A stretch of DNA of 64,000 nt from Streblospio benedicti (GCA_019095985.1 CM032661.1:1914332-1978331); one strand, 5' to 3'. Shown: positions 12,801 to 23,431, counted from the stretch's first letter. Program-made: numbers and translations. Notes: generated by a model not told the origin, from the letters alone.

Positions 12801-15054
12801 AAATGCCCGTATGGGTACATGTGCGAGTGAGTGCACGTGCGAGTGCATGTCCCACGTACCGCAGCAGCCGGTGTGCTTGCTGGTGGTGGCGCGTGTGTGG
12901 TGTGTGCGTGCGCATACGCGTCTCACTGAGCATGACGGCCGTATGCGTGCAAGTGCGTGTGCATGTATGCGCATGTCCCACTGACCATGGCAGCCAGTAT
13001 GCGGGTTGTTGCGCGCGTATGTGTAAGCGCTTGTCCCACGTACCATGGCAGCCGGTGTGCGGGTTGGTGGTGGCGTGCACGTCGCTCACGTTGGCCACCA
13101 CGGCGGTGAGCGCGTCCTCGATGACGGCGCGGTACGCCAAGTACGGCCGCGCGCAGAACGGGAAGTTGACGAGCACGTGCTTGACGCCGCCCTCGTGCAC
13201 CGTGCCCAGGTCCGCCGCCTCCGGCAGGTAGCTGCGGGAGGGGAGAGGAGGGCTTAGAGCAGATTTTTGCGTTGGGGGAGGAAGCCAAGAACTTATATCG
13301 CAACCATATGGTGACCGAGGGACCACACGGGTGTGATGCCATTATGAATACACAATTAGTTCATGCTCAGATCTCACATAAAAGCGATCTATTAATAGGA
13401 TGATGATATCATATTACATCATTAACTTGCAATATTGACAGCCAATGAGCGCACACAACTTAGTGCACGAGGCTAGCTGCGAGCCAATCAAGACCATCCA
13501 CGTCCAAGACAAGTGGATAGGATAGGCTAGGAGAGCAGCTGAGACAGTCTAGCAGAAGAGTCCAGCGCACATATTGAGTATTGCAAACAAATTTGATTGT
13601 TTCATTCTGTCCATTGCTATGAAGTTAAATTGAAAAGAACTTAAATAAATGAAGTTAAATAATAAAATAGGGTTCCTCGTAATCCGACACACCACAAGGG
13701 GGCACACTCTCGTACCCCTTTTCCCACCAGTTTTGTATTTGGATTCTTACTGTGAAGAAATTATATTGTTCATGTGCGTATGATGATGCTGTCACGTATG
13801 CCTCGCCTATCGTTTTATATGGGTTCTCTTACTATTTCGTATCTATATTTAGACTTTAGGGACGATTCAGTATTTATGACAGGGTGGGGTAGGAGGATTT
13901 TCCAAAAATGCTGTGAAAAGATTAATAGCCCCCTCGAATCTCTGTGAAAAAAATTGGTGACCCCCCTCAATTTCATGTGATAAAAATTGATGAACCCCCC
14001 CCTCAAAAGTTAGCACAATCATTGTCAGTTAAATCAAATTGTATTTGATCAATATCAACAGATAAATATAAGTAAATTTTAGTCCAAAATCTTTCAAAAA
14101 TTGATGTACGTTGCAGTGAAAAAATTGATAGCCCCCCGTCAAAAGTGTGTGAAAAAATTGATAACCCCCCCTCCAAACATTGTGACAAAAGTTCATGCCC
14201 CGCCCTAAAATCCTCCTACCCCACTCTGTCATAAATACTGAATGGTCCAGAAGGTTCTCGTGTATGATAAATACGATGAAACATTCTAAGATGTGCACAC
14301 ATATATGACAAGTAACTTCTTATTTATCAAAGACTTCATAATATTCCATCAAATGGATCTGAAAGAAGTAGTCACCGTCGCTTTGTGAAAGCAATTAACT
14401 TGTACAGGACCATTGTGAAGCTAAGAAAGTTAACCGGTGTCCGAGATAATGAATGGAGGAAGATAATAACGATAAGATGACCAACTTGACCCTGTGTGGG
14501 TGGGAGCAACTGCACTTTGGTCTGCGCTATAATATCTTGCAACTAACGTTGACCTATCCAGAGTAAAACAACCAATTTGCAAATACCTTTTTTCTAGCAA
14601 ATACCAATGACAAACTTCCACGTATTAACAATCCATGGGTGGTGGGTGGAGCTGGAGGGATAGTAAATTATTCAGGAGTTACCTTACTTTAGTCCTGTAC
14701 ATTAAACTTTCACCGCACTGAACATGCACTGATACTAAAGAACTCCCAAAGTTTTTGTTCTTTTTGTTGGTGTGTTTTTTTTTTTTTTTTTTCTTTCTTT
14801 TTTTTGGCAGAAGGGAGTTTTTCTTCGGTACTGTTTTATGTGACCTGGGTTTACTTTACTATATGCATAACCGTCGTCCTCTAACTCTAACTGCCCCACC
14901 TGAAGTTTCCGTACACGTGCTCCACCTTGGCGACCTCAGGCTCGGCCTCCGGGTCGCTCACGGCCGCGGCTGCCCCGGCGGTGTCCTCCCCGTGCACCCG
15001 GGAGACGGCGCCCAACAGGCCCAGGAGCAGCAGGACGACGGGCAGACGACACAT
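5650..15054 (-). CDS. SLC10 (sodium/bile-acid cotransporter) family protein, SLC10A3/A5-like
   Basis: Eleven exons with consistent phases: 14900-15054, 13044-13231, 11501-11682, 10835-10960, 9990-10164, 9377-9525, 8875-9018, 8194-8322, 7423-7545, 6183-6316 and 5650-5782. They encode 545 residues. Residues 1-22 form a signal peptide (MCRLPVVLLLLGLLGAVSRV). About 23-170 is an extracellular domain, as in SLC10A3/A5. From about 174 comes the hydrophobic transporter core, with GFGCSLNLD (exon 4), SPGGSGSNVW (243-252), GGDVSLSLTMTF and AIETGVQN. The E402/Q406/N407 triad of the last motif matches the ETGxQN sodium-site motif of the family. A hydrophilic tail follows (about 458-545). The family moves organic anions with sodium, but A3/A5-type members are orphans, so the substrate is unknown. 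The ATG at 15054 was chosen because it sits about 35 nt below a likely TATA-directed start and begins the signal peptide. No break is seen. Confidence 0.92.
7805..8150. repeat. Minisatellite, about 47-bp period, in an SLC10 intron
   Basis: About seven diverged units, each containing ATTCTAGCATAAGA followed by CCTTCCAGATATC, run through the intron between SLC10 exons 9 and 8 and stop about 45 bp from the donor of the exon at 8194. Confidence 0.8.
8660..8852. repeat. G-rich/C-rich inverted repeat (GGGT)n ... (ACCC)n
   Basis: A GGTGGGTGGGTGGG run and a CCCACCCACCCACCC run face each other about 120 bp apart in an SLC10 intron. The left edge (GGCAGGTCC) and the inner GATCCCCTTAAGTGCGC resemble the GGCAGATCC-ended elements described elsewhere in the window. 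The C-rich arm ends about 25 bp from the exon 7 donor. The arms could pair, and the G-rich strand could fold into a quadruplex. Confidence 0.55.
9051..9160. repeat. CT-rich simple repeat
   Basis: Imperfect TCTC/CTAT microsatellite in the intron between SLC10 exons 7 and 6. Confidence 0.8.
9748..9895. repeat. (CAA)n microsatellite
   Basis: A CAG-rich start passes into more than 25 CAA/AAC units in the intron between SLC10 exons 6 and 5. It makes spurious poly-Cys and poly-Val open frames on the minus strand. Confidence 0.9.
10330..10440 (-). repeat. Fragment of the GACCACC dispersed element
   Basis: Carries GGTGGTCTCATTATAGAAGGG-like and GGTTATACTGT-like pieces also found at 45918-46097 and 47302-47482. 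It directly abuts the palindrome that starts at 10441. Confidence 0.5.
10441..10573. repeat. Near-perfect 133-bp palindrome
   Basis: The left arm starts ATTGAAGAAATATGTCATGG and the right arm ends with its reverse complement. The arms are about 60 bp each and meet at GGGCAATATTGCCC with almost no loop. It lies in the intron between SLC10 exons 5 and 4 and looks like a hairpin-type MITE or a recent foldback. Confidence 0.9.
11130..11275 (-). mobile_element. SINE family 1 fragment (body only)
   Basis: Matches the body of the SINEs at 23082 and 31885 (CACCAGGTCATTGG, GATCAATTAATC, ATTCAGCACACAAT), but the tRNA-like head is missing. It sits in the intron between SLC10 exons 4 and 3. Confidence 0.7.
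12600..13043 (-). repeat. Minisatellite made of copies of an SLC10 exon end plus its splice donor
   Basis: In the intron just after SLC10 exon 2 (13044-13231), about seven diverged units of roughly 45-100 bp repeat the last bases of that exon and the donor beside it. On the minus strand the true junction reads CTGCCATG|GTACGTGGGAC; similar joins recur near 12977 (CTGCCATG|GTCAGTGGGAC), 12850, 12923, 12746, 12690 and 12650. Between them the units are GT/CA-rich. The reading frame of exon 2 happens to run open through most of the array. Confidence 0.75.
13859..14248. mobile_element. MITE-like element with about 40-bp terminal inverted repeats
   Basis: The ends are inverted copies of each other (left GATTCAGTATTTATGACAG; right CTGTCATAAATACTGAAT) and pairing extends through GGGTGGGGTAGGAGGATTTT. 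The interior holds about five diverged units of GTGAAAAAATTGATAGCCCCCC. No coding sequence is present, so it would be non-autonomous. It lies in SLC10 intron 1. A target-site duplication is not clear. Confidence 0.7.
14766..14807 (+). repeat. Poly-T tract
   Basis: T-rich homopolymer in SLC10 intron 1, about 95 bp from the exon 1 donor. Confidence 0.8.
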
Positions 15055-15112
15055 GACTACTGTCGTGCTACCCTGGTGTGACTGTGGTCTTTGTGAGCTT
15101 GGCAATTGACAC

Positions 15113-15122
15113 TTATATATAC
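15113..15122 (-). promoter_or_regulatory. TATA box of the SLC10 gene
   Basis: TATATATAA on the minus strand, about 60 bp upstream of the SLC10 ATG. Transcription would start near 15088-15092. This leaves an in-frame ATG at 15105 outside the transcript and supports 15054 as the start codon. It is inferred from spacing alone. Confidence 0.55.
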
Positions 15123-16117
15123 ACTGAGTGTCCTTTTACCTGTAGGATGGTCTTGTAGTTTATAATTTGGTGTTTTTACTTTAATATGCCCTATTTCCGT
15201 GCCTCCTGCTATGGTTCTTTGTAGATAGCAAATAGTAGGTGGTAGGTTTTATACTTTGAACAAATTTGTTATGTTTTGAAGAAAAAAAAGTGACAATTCC
15301 AACACTTAAATCAGAGAAGGGTGTGCTCATTAACGTACATGTAGCATGTATCCACGATTTTCAGTTCTCAAACACTTAGTCCTGTTATTGTGAACTAACA
15401 ATTCACGCTTTTTCTGTCAATCAGATAGTGCTGTTATGATCAGTGCTATTGTCTACATATCCTCTGTAAGTGTTGGAATGTGCATAAATCATCTTCACAT
15501 CTTGCTTATATTTGACTGACCAGACTTTCCGCAAGGTTTTACTAATTCTTATCACTGGGGGGTTTATTGTGTAAGATGCCCTACAATTTTTGGGATGAGA
15601 ACCAGTTTCGGTAGTTCATATGAAACTAGTCAGAGTTTGCACCTTGGTGTGCAACGCAAAGTTGTAACACCATACATACAGTTTACAATTATTTGCGGTG
15701 TTATTTTTTTGTTTGATTGTATGCATAAAAAATGACAAACTGAAAAATAACGCATCAATAATTAAATGTGAGGCTCTTCTCAATAAGTGTTTAATGCAAA
15801 CAATTTAGCATTCTTTTTTGTGAAAATAGGTAACGTGGTACAAAGATTTGTTTCAGTCTTCGTGAACCCTTTTTAGGATATATGTACATCAAAATGTGTA
15901 TACAAAAATGTCCGTTGTCTAAGTTACGCGGTTACGTTAATATCTAAGTACAATAAGAATCGGTATCTAATACCCAAAATACTTATTATTAAATAGATAG
16001 ATTGTACATGATGAAAGTACTCAAAGCTACAGTTTGACGCTACCGATAATGAAAGCAGAATCAGTGATGGTATTGTAGCAATTATTAATTGGCACAGTGT
16101 CTCTTCACAATTGTGTT
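15123..16117. other. About 1 kb between divergent transcription units
   Basis: No gene or repeat is recognised between the SLC10 TATA box and the TATA-like box of the small plus-strand gene. It may hold control elements for both. Confidence 0.4.
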
Positions 16118-16124
16118 TATAAAG
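16118..16124 (+). promoter_or_regulatory. Possible TATA box for the small plus-strand gene
   Basis: TATAAAG lies 75 bp upstream of the ATG at 16193, a fitting place for a start near 16147. The context is AT-rich, so chance is a real alternative. Confidence 0.3.
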
Positions 16125-16192
16125 ATAGAATCTCCACACAAGTATTACTAAAATGTACCTTACTATAAATTGTAGGTAATTGACAGTCGTTA

Positions 16193-18114
16193 ATGTCAGA
16201 CTGGGTCTTCATTCTGTGGAGGTGGTCCCCTGTGATTGTTGCAAGTCTAGTTGCTGTGATGATCTGTGCTTGCTATCAGCGTTTCACTGACCCCCTGACC
16301 CCGGAGCCTGCGTAAGATAACACTGTCTTCACAAAGCAAACACAACTATCACCAAATAGGAGTAATTCATAAATCATTTTAACACTGCTTTAAGATTGTG
16401 TCATATTCATTTGAAGACATTGCCAATTTAATGGTTGTAGTTTCTGAACAAGATAACAACTAGCAGAATCATATAGCACTTATTTCTAGCAGCAGATTTG
16501 ATTTTTAAATGATGTTATCCTAAAGTGACCCAGACTTTTGAAGGGTCATTTTGACAGCTATGATTTACGTTCTAATGATGCAAGTAACCGTGGTTTCCAT
16601 ACAAAGTCATAGCTCAATGCTTGAGAAAAAAAGAGTATGGCGTAGCTACACTTAATTAATTGTCTACACAATGACCAAATAGTGAACAGTATATTGGTGG
16701 CCGTTCAATCTTTGGGGTGACCAAATCCTATTGTGAACACATGCAAATAAACAAAGTGATAATGATTAGATAATGTTTCCATTAATACCATACATTGATA
16801 CAGTGCTTATCAATCTAATTGATAAGATCATCTCCGCATGGGTAAATATGTGTATCAGTAAATAGGTATAATTCATAAATCATTTTGACACTGTATGGGG
16901 GATTGGTTATGGCTAAATGTGCGACGCATTAGATAAAAATGCCAGCAATTTTATAATTATATAACTATATTTTACACACATAATAATGAGAGGGATCGAA
17001 TTAAACACCCTGAAGAGAACTCCGTACCCATGCGGTCTTTGAAAATGATACATGTAGCTGGTTAAAATCATTTGTCGCTATAGAAGAAGGACGGATCTTA
17101 AGATCCTGTGTAATGCTGTCCATCTATCTAGCATAGTGATGGCATACTACCAAATAAAGAACAACATCCTTTGGCATTCCCAACAGAATTTCCTGCTATT
17201 ATGATCGTGACCCCAGCAGTCTCTTGGATTTGGATTTTGAATTTTCATCACTGATTGCTTTGTAATAGTGTACACGACGTGCTATTTTGCCACTCGAAGC
17301 GATTGTCTCTGCTGCTAATCAGGGGCTAGAGAAGATAATGCGAACATTACACAGTCTTATCATCGACTATGAGTGGTCATCCATTCATCACTCTGACAGC
17401 ACCCACCGATCACCGACTTGCACCCAAGTGCGAGTGCAATCTTTCAACTTTTTATAGCACTTTTGCAACAAAAAAAGCTCAGACCCCAGCCCATGCAGGG
17501 CTAGTAGGCATCATGATAGTTAGCTGCACATTGGTTCGTTTCATTTCCGGTTAAACTTTTAGGATCGTAGATCTATATTCTTGCTTTTGTTTCATCTCAG
17601 AAATTGCAGTTCATAAAAAACTGAATATGCTCTGTTCTTTTCTCCACGTTGACCATACTTCTTTTGTCTAGATTAGACATCATTTAGGACAAATCATTTG
17701 GGTGGTGAATGCACGTTTAGTAGGTCTGGTTTTAACAAAGATTATTATCCTTAATATTTTACAGTTCTAAGCGTGGTAACGTAACCATAGTTTTAGTACA
17801 GTGCATCTATCATTACCACGCTGATGTCTACTTTCTTTCTGTACATAGATCCAAAATGAAAATAATTTCTCCACAGAATTCGTCCAGGTCATCAACAAAA
17901 AAACAATAGCAGTCAGTTGAGCAGGGTACAACCACAAGTGACTGTGTCTAACTGTAATGCAATAAATCTATTACAGCTTTTGAACTTAGAGAGATTCTTG
18001 TTGACAGCATTGTCAAGTACTGTCAATATTCTACAAGTATTATCAAGGACTATCCACGTCCCACGCCAGTCGGATTTACTGTTGTTCTTTGTTAAATGCC
18101 TCTCAAGATTATGA
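16193..18114 (+). CDS. Possible small two-exon membrane protein, unrecognised
   Basis: An exon from the ATG at 16193 to a donor at 16311 (GC|GTAAGA, phase 2) stands out from its AT-rich surroundings and begins MSDWVFILWRWSPVIVASLV, a likely membrane anchor (about residues 11-28) ending in a Pro-rich stretch. It joins in frame to 17877-18114 (acceptor CCACAG), giving 118 residues in all. The second part is hydrophilic, with Gln/Asn/Ser, then leucine-rich (LLLFFVKCLSRL at the end). An AATAAA at 18764 would end the transcript. No family is recognised. Further exons between the two are possible, and the second exon is less convincing than the first. It is divergent from SLC10. Confidence 0.4.
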
Positions 18115-18830
18115 ACTTTTATTTGTCGATTTTGACATTTGTAATAACTTTTGTATTTGCTTGATGTAGTGATTACTATTTGGAAATTGGCAACTTTAGT
18201 ATGGGTAAGTATTGTTTATTTTAGATGAAAGGTCAACATGCAGGTTAATGTCCACCGTGCATTGTACGTTGTTAGTAAAAGCTTTTAATATGAACCATAG
18301 ACTTAATGTGATTTTTAGTGTTGAGGGGGTAGTTTAGGTGGGATGGGCACTCCAGGAGGGTCTGCTGTACTCTTTCTGGCATCTGTATGTGATGGCGTCA
18401 ACAGAGGACATTCGACATTATCAAAGAAATTGAGATGGCGTTACATATATTATTATAATGATGTGGTTTAGACTAGGAGGGTCGAAATCAACACTTCGGC
18501 ATAGTTTAGAAATTGCCTTTTTATCTGCAGTAGCATGATAAGCTGTTCTTAAAATCTCTGTGAAAGCCCGCTATCGTTGGAGTGGGCATGCGGGTTTTCC
18601 TTTTTTTCTCCAACCCTTCGTCATCAAAATGTCCAAGACTTTTTATTGTAAAGATTACATTAGCATCAAGCATCAAACAGGTGTATTTATAAAAGGTAAA
18701 ATATCAGGGCATTGCGGTACAATTGGCAGAAATTTGTAATGAAACATTACATTTTTGGCAATCAATAAAAGATTAATCATTTTGAATCTGGACTAAAATG
18801 CTCTTGTGTATTTGTTTTTGATATCAGAAT
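18096..18830 (+). repeat. First copy of a 735-bp direct duplication beside an assembly gap
   Basis: Nearly identical (a handful of single-base and small length differences) to 18931-19668. One copy ends at the N run and the other begins right after it, the pattern expected when overlapping contig ends or two alleles are scaffolded instead of merged. Confidence 0.9.
18764..18769 (+). terminator. Polyadenylation signal
   Basis: AATAAA inside CAATCAATAAAAGATTAATC, about 650 bp after the stop of the small plus-strand gene. The same signal recurs in the duplicated copy near 19604. Confidence 0.35.
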
Positions 18831-18930
18831 NNNNNNNNNNNNNNNNNNNNNNNNNNNNNNNNNNNNNNNNNNNNNNNNNNNNNNNNNNNNNNNNNNNNNN
18901 NNNNNNNNNNNNNNNNNNNNNNNNNNNNNN
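18831..18930. other. Assembly gap, 100 N
   Basis: A run of exactly 100 N, the conventional size for an unknown gap. It lies between two copies of the same 735-bp sequence. Confidence 0.99.
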
Positions 18931-19668
18931 ATGCCTCTCAAGATTATGAACTTTTATTTGTCGATTTTGACATTTGTAATAACTTTTGTATTTGCTTGAT
19001 GTAGTGATTACTATTTGGAAATTGGCAACTTTAGTATGGGTAAGTATTGTTTATTTTAGATGAATGGTCAACATGCAGGTTAATGTCCACCGTGCATTGT
19101 ACGTTGTTAGTAAAAAGCTTTTAATATGAACCATAGACTTAATGTGATTTTTTAGTGTTGAGGGGTAGTTTAGGTGGGATGGGCACTCCAGGAGGGTCTG
19201 CTGTACTCTTTCTGGCATCTGTATGTGATGGCGTCAACAGAGGACATTCGACATTATCAAAGAAATTGAGATGGCGTTACATATATTATTATAATAATGA
19301 TGTGGTTTAGACTAGGAGGGTCGAAATCAACACTTCGGCATAGTTTAGAAATTGCCTTTTTATCTGCAGTAGCATGATAAGCTGTTCTTAAAATCTCTGT
19401 GAAAGCCCGCTATCGTTGGAGTGGGCATGCGGGTTTTCCTTTTTTTCTCCAACCCTTCGTCATCAAAATGTCCAAGACTTTTTATTGTAAAGATTACATT
19501 AGCATCAAGCATCAAACAGGTGTATTTATAAAAGGTAAAATATCAGGGCATTGCGGTACAATTGGCAGAATTTTGTAATGAAACATTACATTTTTGGCAA
19601 TCAATAAAAGATTAATCATTTTGAATCTGGACTAAAATGCTCTTGTGTATTTGTTTTGATATCAGAAT
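18931..19668 (+). repeat. Second copy of the 735-bp direct duplication
   Basis: Starts with the same bases as 18096 (ATGCCTCTCAAGATTATGAA) and runs to 19668, after which unique sequence continues. The differences from the first copy are mainly homopolymer length and an extra ATA unit. Confidence 0.9.
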
Positions 19669-20166
19669 GTTTGTTATTTTGCCTTCCATGAAACATTAGC
19701 TTTCCTCTTGAGTATAACTTATAATATTATTTATCTTATACTTTATTTTGTGATATTGGCTTGTAATGTTTTGCAGAATTGTATCAAATATATTTTTGTA
19801 CCCAAAGAATACCTATAAGAACTAAACACATTTTTCAATTCTGTTTTCTTTATTTGTAATGACTATTTCTATAAAATGCTCTGTATGTAAAATGATGCTA
19901 CAAGGGGTCTTGAAAAAAACTGGCTATTAACAAAAAAACTATATCCTAATAAAACAACACATAATCACAATAGCCAAACATAATCAAAACATTTATAGTC
20001 GTCATTGTCATCATCGTTGTTGTGGTCATCGTCATCACTGTCGCCGTCATCAACATCATCGCTGATCTCCCTAGAAAATGAACCACCGACCACCACCAGC
20101 ATCTAAATCTGCACGGCCAAAGACAACATCGTGTGTGGAATACTTGTGTGACACTGTGTGTTCTGT

Positions 20167-20429
<263 letters not shown>

Positions 20430-22334
20430 TGCGTGTGCGTGTGTACTACGCATCAGAGCGGGGCGAACTCGTGATGGAACTTATCAGGGAACCATTCAAA
20501 ATTATGCAAAAATAGAAATAGGGCTGTCTATCAGACGGGACACGCCTTTTAAGGAGGCCTCCCTACCTCGTGGTCAGTTACAACAGTGTACTTGCAGATC
20601 TCGCTGTCACAACGTCCACGGTATACACAGATTTTTGTGAGCTGCGTTGTGTATGTACATGTACTCGTAAATACATCACTCGGTGCATCTAACAAAGTGT
20701 ATCTAACAATTTACTAATATATATCTCAATATTTCGACAACAAAGTCTTTCTTTTTTCTGAAGAGTGTGGGTCATAATGCAAACACTTTTACTCCAGCAT
20801 TGCAAATGTGTCAGTGCCCCCCCCAACCCAAACCACCCAACCCCACCCCCGCCTTATCTACCCTCATTTAAATCTTGAGAATCCAGAGAAAAAATAACAA
20901 TGTCACAGTAGTAGTTTATTTATTTTTCAATATTATTTTCTTTTGACTGTATTTGTGTTAACATATAGTGAATGCACAATGTGTAGTAACTGTTAACTTT
21001 ACAGTTTTAGTTCAACAGTTGAATAAGATGTTGTGCGATCACCAGTGATGCAGAATATGTGGTTTAAAATAGAGTATGCTGCTCTATTTGAAGCAGTAAA
21101 CATCCGAGTGGGTTCTGCTAGACGGTCCAACCACTCCATCTTTCGAGCCACACCCAGATACGTAGGCCACTGCATGGGGTAGACAGACACCTTTTCTTTC
21201 ACCCAGCCCCAAGAACATCTGCAAATATGCATGGTGATAACAATTCATTTATACTCCCATATAATTGTATTCATGTTCGATGAAATGAGCAAATTTGATA
21301 TACATTGTACAAAAATTATAAGCATGTTACATTATACAGTCTGATATAGTAGAATTTTAATGCCAATAATAACATATCTCAAACATACTTTTGATATCCG
21401 AGTCTTTGCGCTGTGTGGACTTGCGCTTTGGTTGCGATCTGAGCACCTTTAGACTCGCACATCTTCACGGCGTCATTATATGTCAGCTTGTAAGGGCCTG
21501 CTGAATGTTGTACATGGAACACCCTAGCACCTGTAATTCAACACGACATTGATCATCATTGTGAATTTGATTTATAGAAAATAGTTTCACTGTAGTAGTA
21601 ACAAATAAAACCTGCTACAGTGAACATATGTTTGTGGATGATTATCACGATGATCATATTTCTCACCATGATCATCATTATTCATCAGACATAGAAAATG
21701 GGGATACACCTAAGGCAGACATCCCAATAAAAAAACATGAAATAAATATGGTGTTGGGAAAGAGGACGCCCCTTTGACCCCTGCATTGATATTCCTATGA
21801 ATTATTATTGCTGTAAACAACCTTGATCATGCCCATCATGGTGTTCCTCAACAAAATTTGATATACAAACCTATATTTTTGTACCATCAATAATTCATGT
21901 ACATATAGACTTACTAGGGTACCCATAGGGCGGCGTATTCTTTGTGATGGTATTGGATTGTTTCTGCAATGATACGTCTTGAGCATCCAGCTTCTTGTGC
22001 AGGCGGACAATCTCAGTTGTCATATCTTTATTGTTGTTATCAACTTTTTTGCTCAACACCTCAAAAGAAGTTTCCGCCTGGCTTGAAATGGTGTCACTCT
22101 TCTTCTGAAGGGCATCCACGGACGTTTGAAGTTTGGCAATCACTTGTGTGATGGACGTTAACACATCATTCATGTCTTTTGCTTGACTCTGGAAATTTAC
22201 AGTCACACTTAATGAACATGGAATATGTTAGGTCAATAGTAAATAATGCAAGGTTCCACGACGCTAATCAGAAAATGATTCAAAAACAAATAACAAATCA
22301 ATGAGGGTACACTTTGTTGTGGGTAATAGTGTCA

Positions 22335-22460
22335 CATAGGCAGATCCAGGGGCGCACCCATTTTTCCCACCAAATATTTCATTTTCATAGGGTTTTTCAT
22401 GAAATCCCGTAATTGCGACCCCCCTCTTTTCCTTAAAAAAAAAATGTGGATCTGCCTATG
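22335..22460. mobile_element. MITE with CATAGGCAGATCC inverted ends (126 bp)
   Basis: Begins CATAGGCAGATCC and ends GGATCTGCCTATG, flanked on both sides by GTGTCA (22329-22334 and 22461-22466), a likely target-site duplication. The interior holds TTTCATTTTCATAGGG and Pro-codon-like C runs also seen at 57450, 42200 and 63540. It lies in intron 1 of array copy A and is absent at that place in copies B, C and D. Confidence 0.88.
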
Positions 22461-22639
22461 GTGTCACGTTATCTTTTTAGCTAATCTCTGAATTCCACAA
22501 GTTACATTCAATTCTAGAGCTTATGTTTCACTTAACACTTAGTCTAAATGCCACACAACCTCTCAGCACTTAAACGTCATCTGAACATCAATTTTGAAGT
22601 AACACCAGTTTGTGTAAGTATTGACATTAGATGATTCAT

Positions 22640-22735
22640 TCTCCATATCTATGCGTCTACATCACATAGCCTATGCCGGAGTCTCAAATCCTGACCACTA
22701 CAATTGCAGCACCTATTCTTTTGTATGAGGGTTTC
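22640..22735 (-). mobile_element. SINE family 2 (short, tRNA-like), in copy A
   Basis: A tRNA-like block. In better-kept copies the minus strand shows an A box in GTGCCACAGTGG and a B box GGTTCGAGTCC. It is found at the same place in intron 1 of all four array copies (about 27930-28025, 31425-31530, 38025-38130) and once more at 63305-63395. It must therefore have inserted before the array was duplicated. Confidence 0.65.
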
Positions 22736-23074
22736 ACAGACATAGAGAACGTATAAACAGTTGTTTACTTATCAAACTGCACTGTCATCTCACTATTACA
22801 TCCCAGTTATTTTGGAAGCGGGTGGGTGCACTTATGAAATCTCATGGGTTTCATACGTACACCCCGTGCACACCCTGGTTCCCACCTTTGAGAGCTACCA
22901 CGTCCGCCTCTTGCAGCTTGATGCCCCTGGTGACACCTTCCATGACGTTCTGAGGCAGCCCTCCGCACAGCTTGTGTCACAGCTGCGGCTGCTGGTGGCA
23001 GCAGCATAATGTAGGCCAATCCAGCTGCTGGTGCTTATCAGCAGCAAAATCACGGGCACCTGCTTCATCTACGT

Positions 23075-23431
23075 GCACAAATAAATGTGAATGTGAATGT
23101 GGTGGTTCAAGTCTTGCTCTCACGGCTTTACAATTTACACCAGGTCATTGGCCCACTTATTGATCTTCAATGATCATTTCTCATATGCTTGCATCGACAA
23201 CAGCTTGCATTCAGCGCACAATGCTAATCACCCACACGATCACTCACTCACGCTTTCAACCCAATGACCTGTACCTAATCAGCGTCAGCGTGTGGGTGCC
23301 AGGGAGCTATGTGCAACTGCTTTAGGGATAGGTTTGCTCAACACCCACCACCAGACCTGACTGGGAATCGAAACCCTCGACCTTCTGGTCACGTGTCTAA
23401 CTCCCTTTCCACTTGGCCACAGAAGCACAAA
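23075..23431 (-). mobile_element. SINE family 1 in the 5' intron of copy A
   Basis: Full-length element (23082-23424), reading on the minus strand, flanked by the direct repeat GCACAAA on both sides. Its tail ends about a dozen bases from the acceptor of the exon that carries the copy A start codon. Copy C has the same insertion at the same base; copies B and D do not. Confidence 0.88.

Larger units (their letters stand above)
20999..23068 (-). pseudogene. Link-array copy A: secreted coiled-coil/Link-domain protein, damaged
   Basis: Exons match copy D in order: 22886-23068, 21915-22188, 21389-21530 and 21084-21218. Exons 2 and 3 are intact: a 91-residue coiled coil ending PPYGYPS, then the first half of a Link domain with KLTYNDAVKMCESKGA. 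Exon 1 lacks one base relative to copies C and D, which shifts the frame into a stop before the exon ends, and it carries His-Tyr where the others have His-Cys. Exon 4 is two bases longer than in copy D (135 against 133), so CSWGWVKEKVSVYP is kept but the final Cys pair and the normal stop are read out of frame, and the frame runs on to 20999. A family-1 SINE sits close to the acceptor of exon 1. Assembly error is a possible cause of each change. Confidence 0.8.

Noticed and set aside
12694-13326. A long minus-strand open frame (210 codons) as a separate gene
   Set aside because: It is SLC10 exon 2 read through its donor into the GT/CA-rich minisatellite.
15055-15105. An upstream in-frame ATG at 15105 as the SLC10 start
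   Set aside because: It lies at or before the start site implied by the TATA box at 15113-15122, and the ATG at 15054 begins the signal peptide directly.
17369-17554. A 61-codon open frame as an internal exon of the small gene at 16.2-18.1 kb
   Set aside because: No convincing acceptor and donor pair in the right phase; left out, though not excluded.
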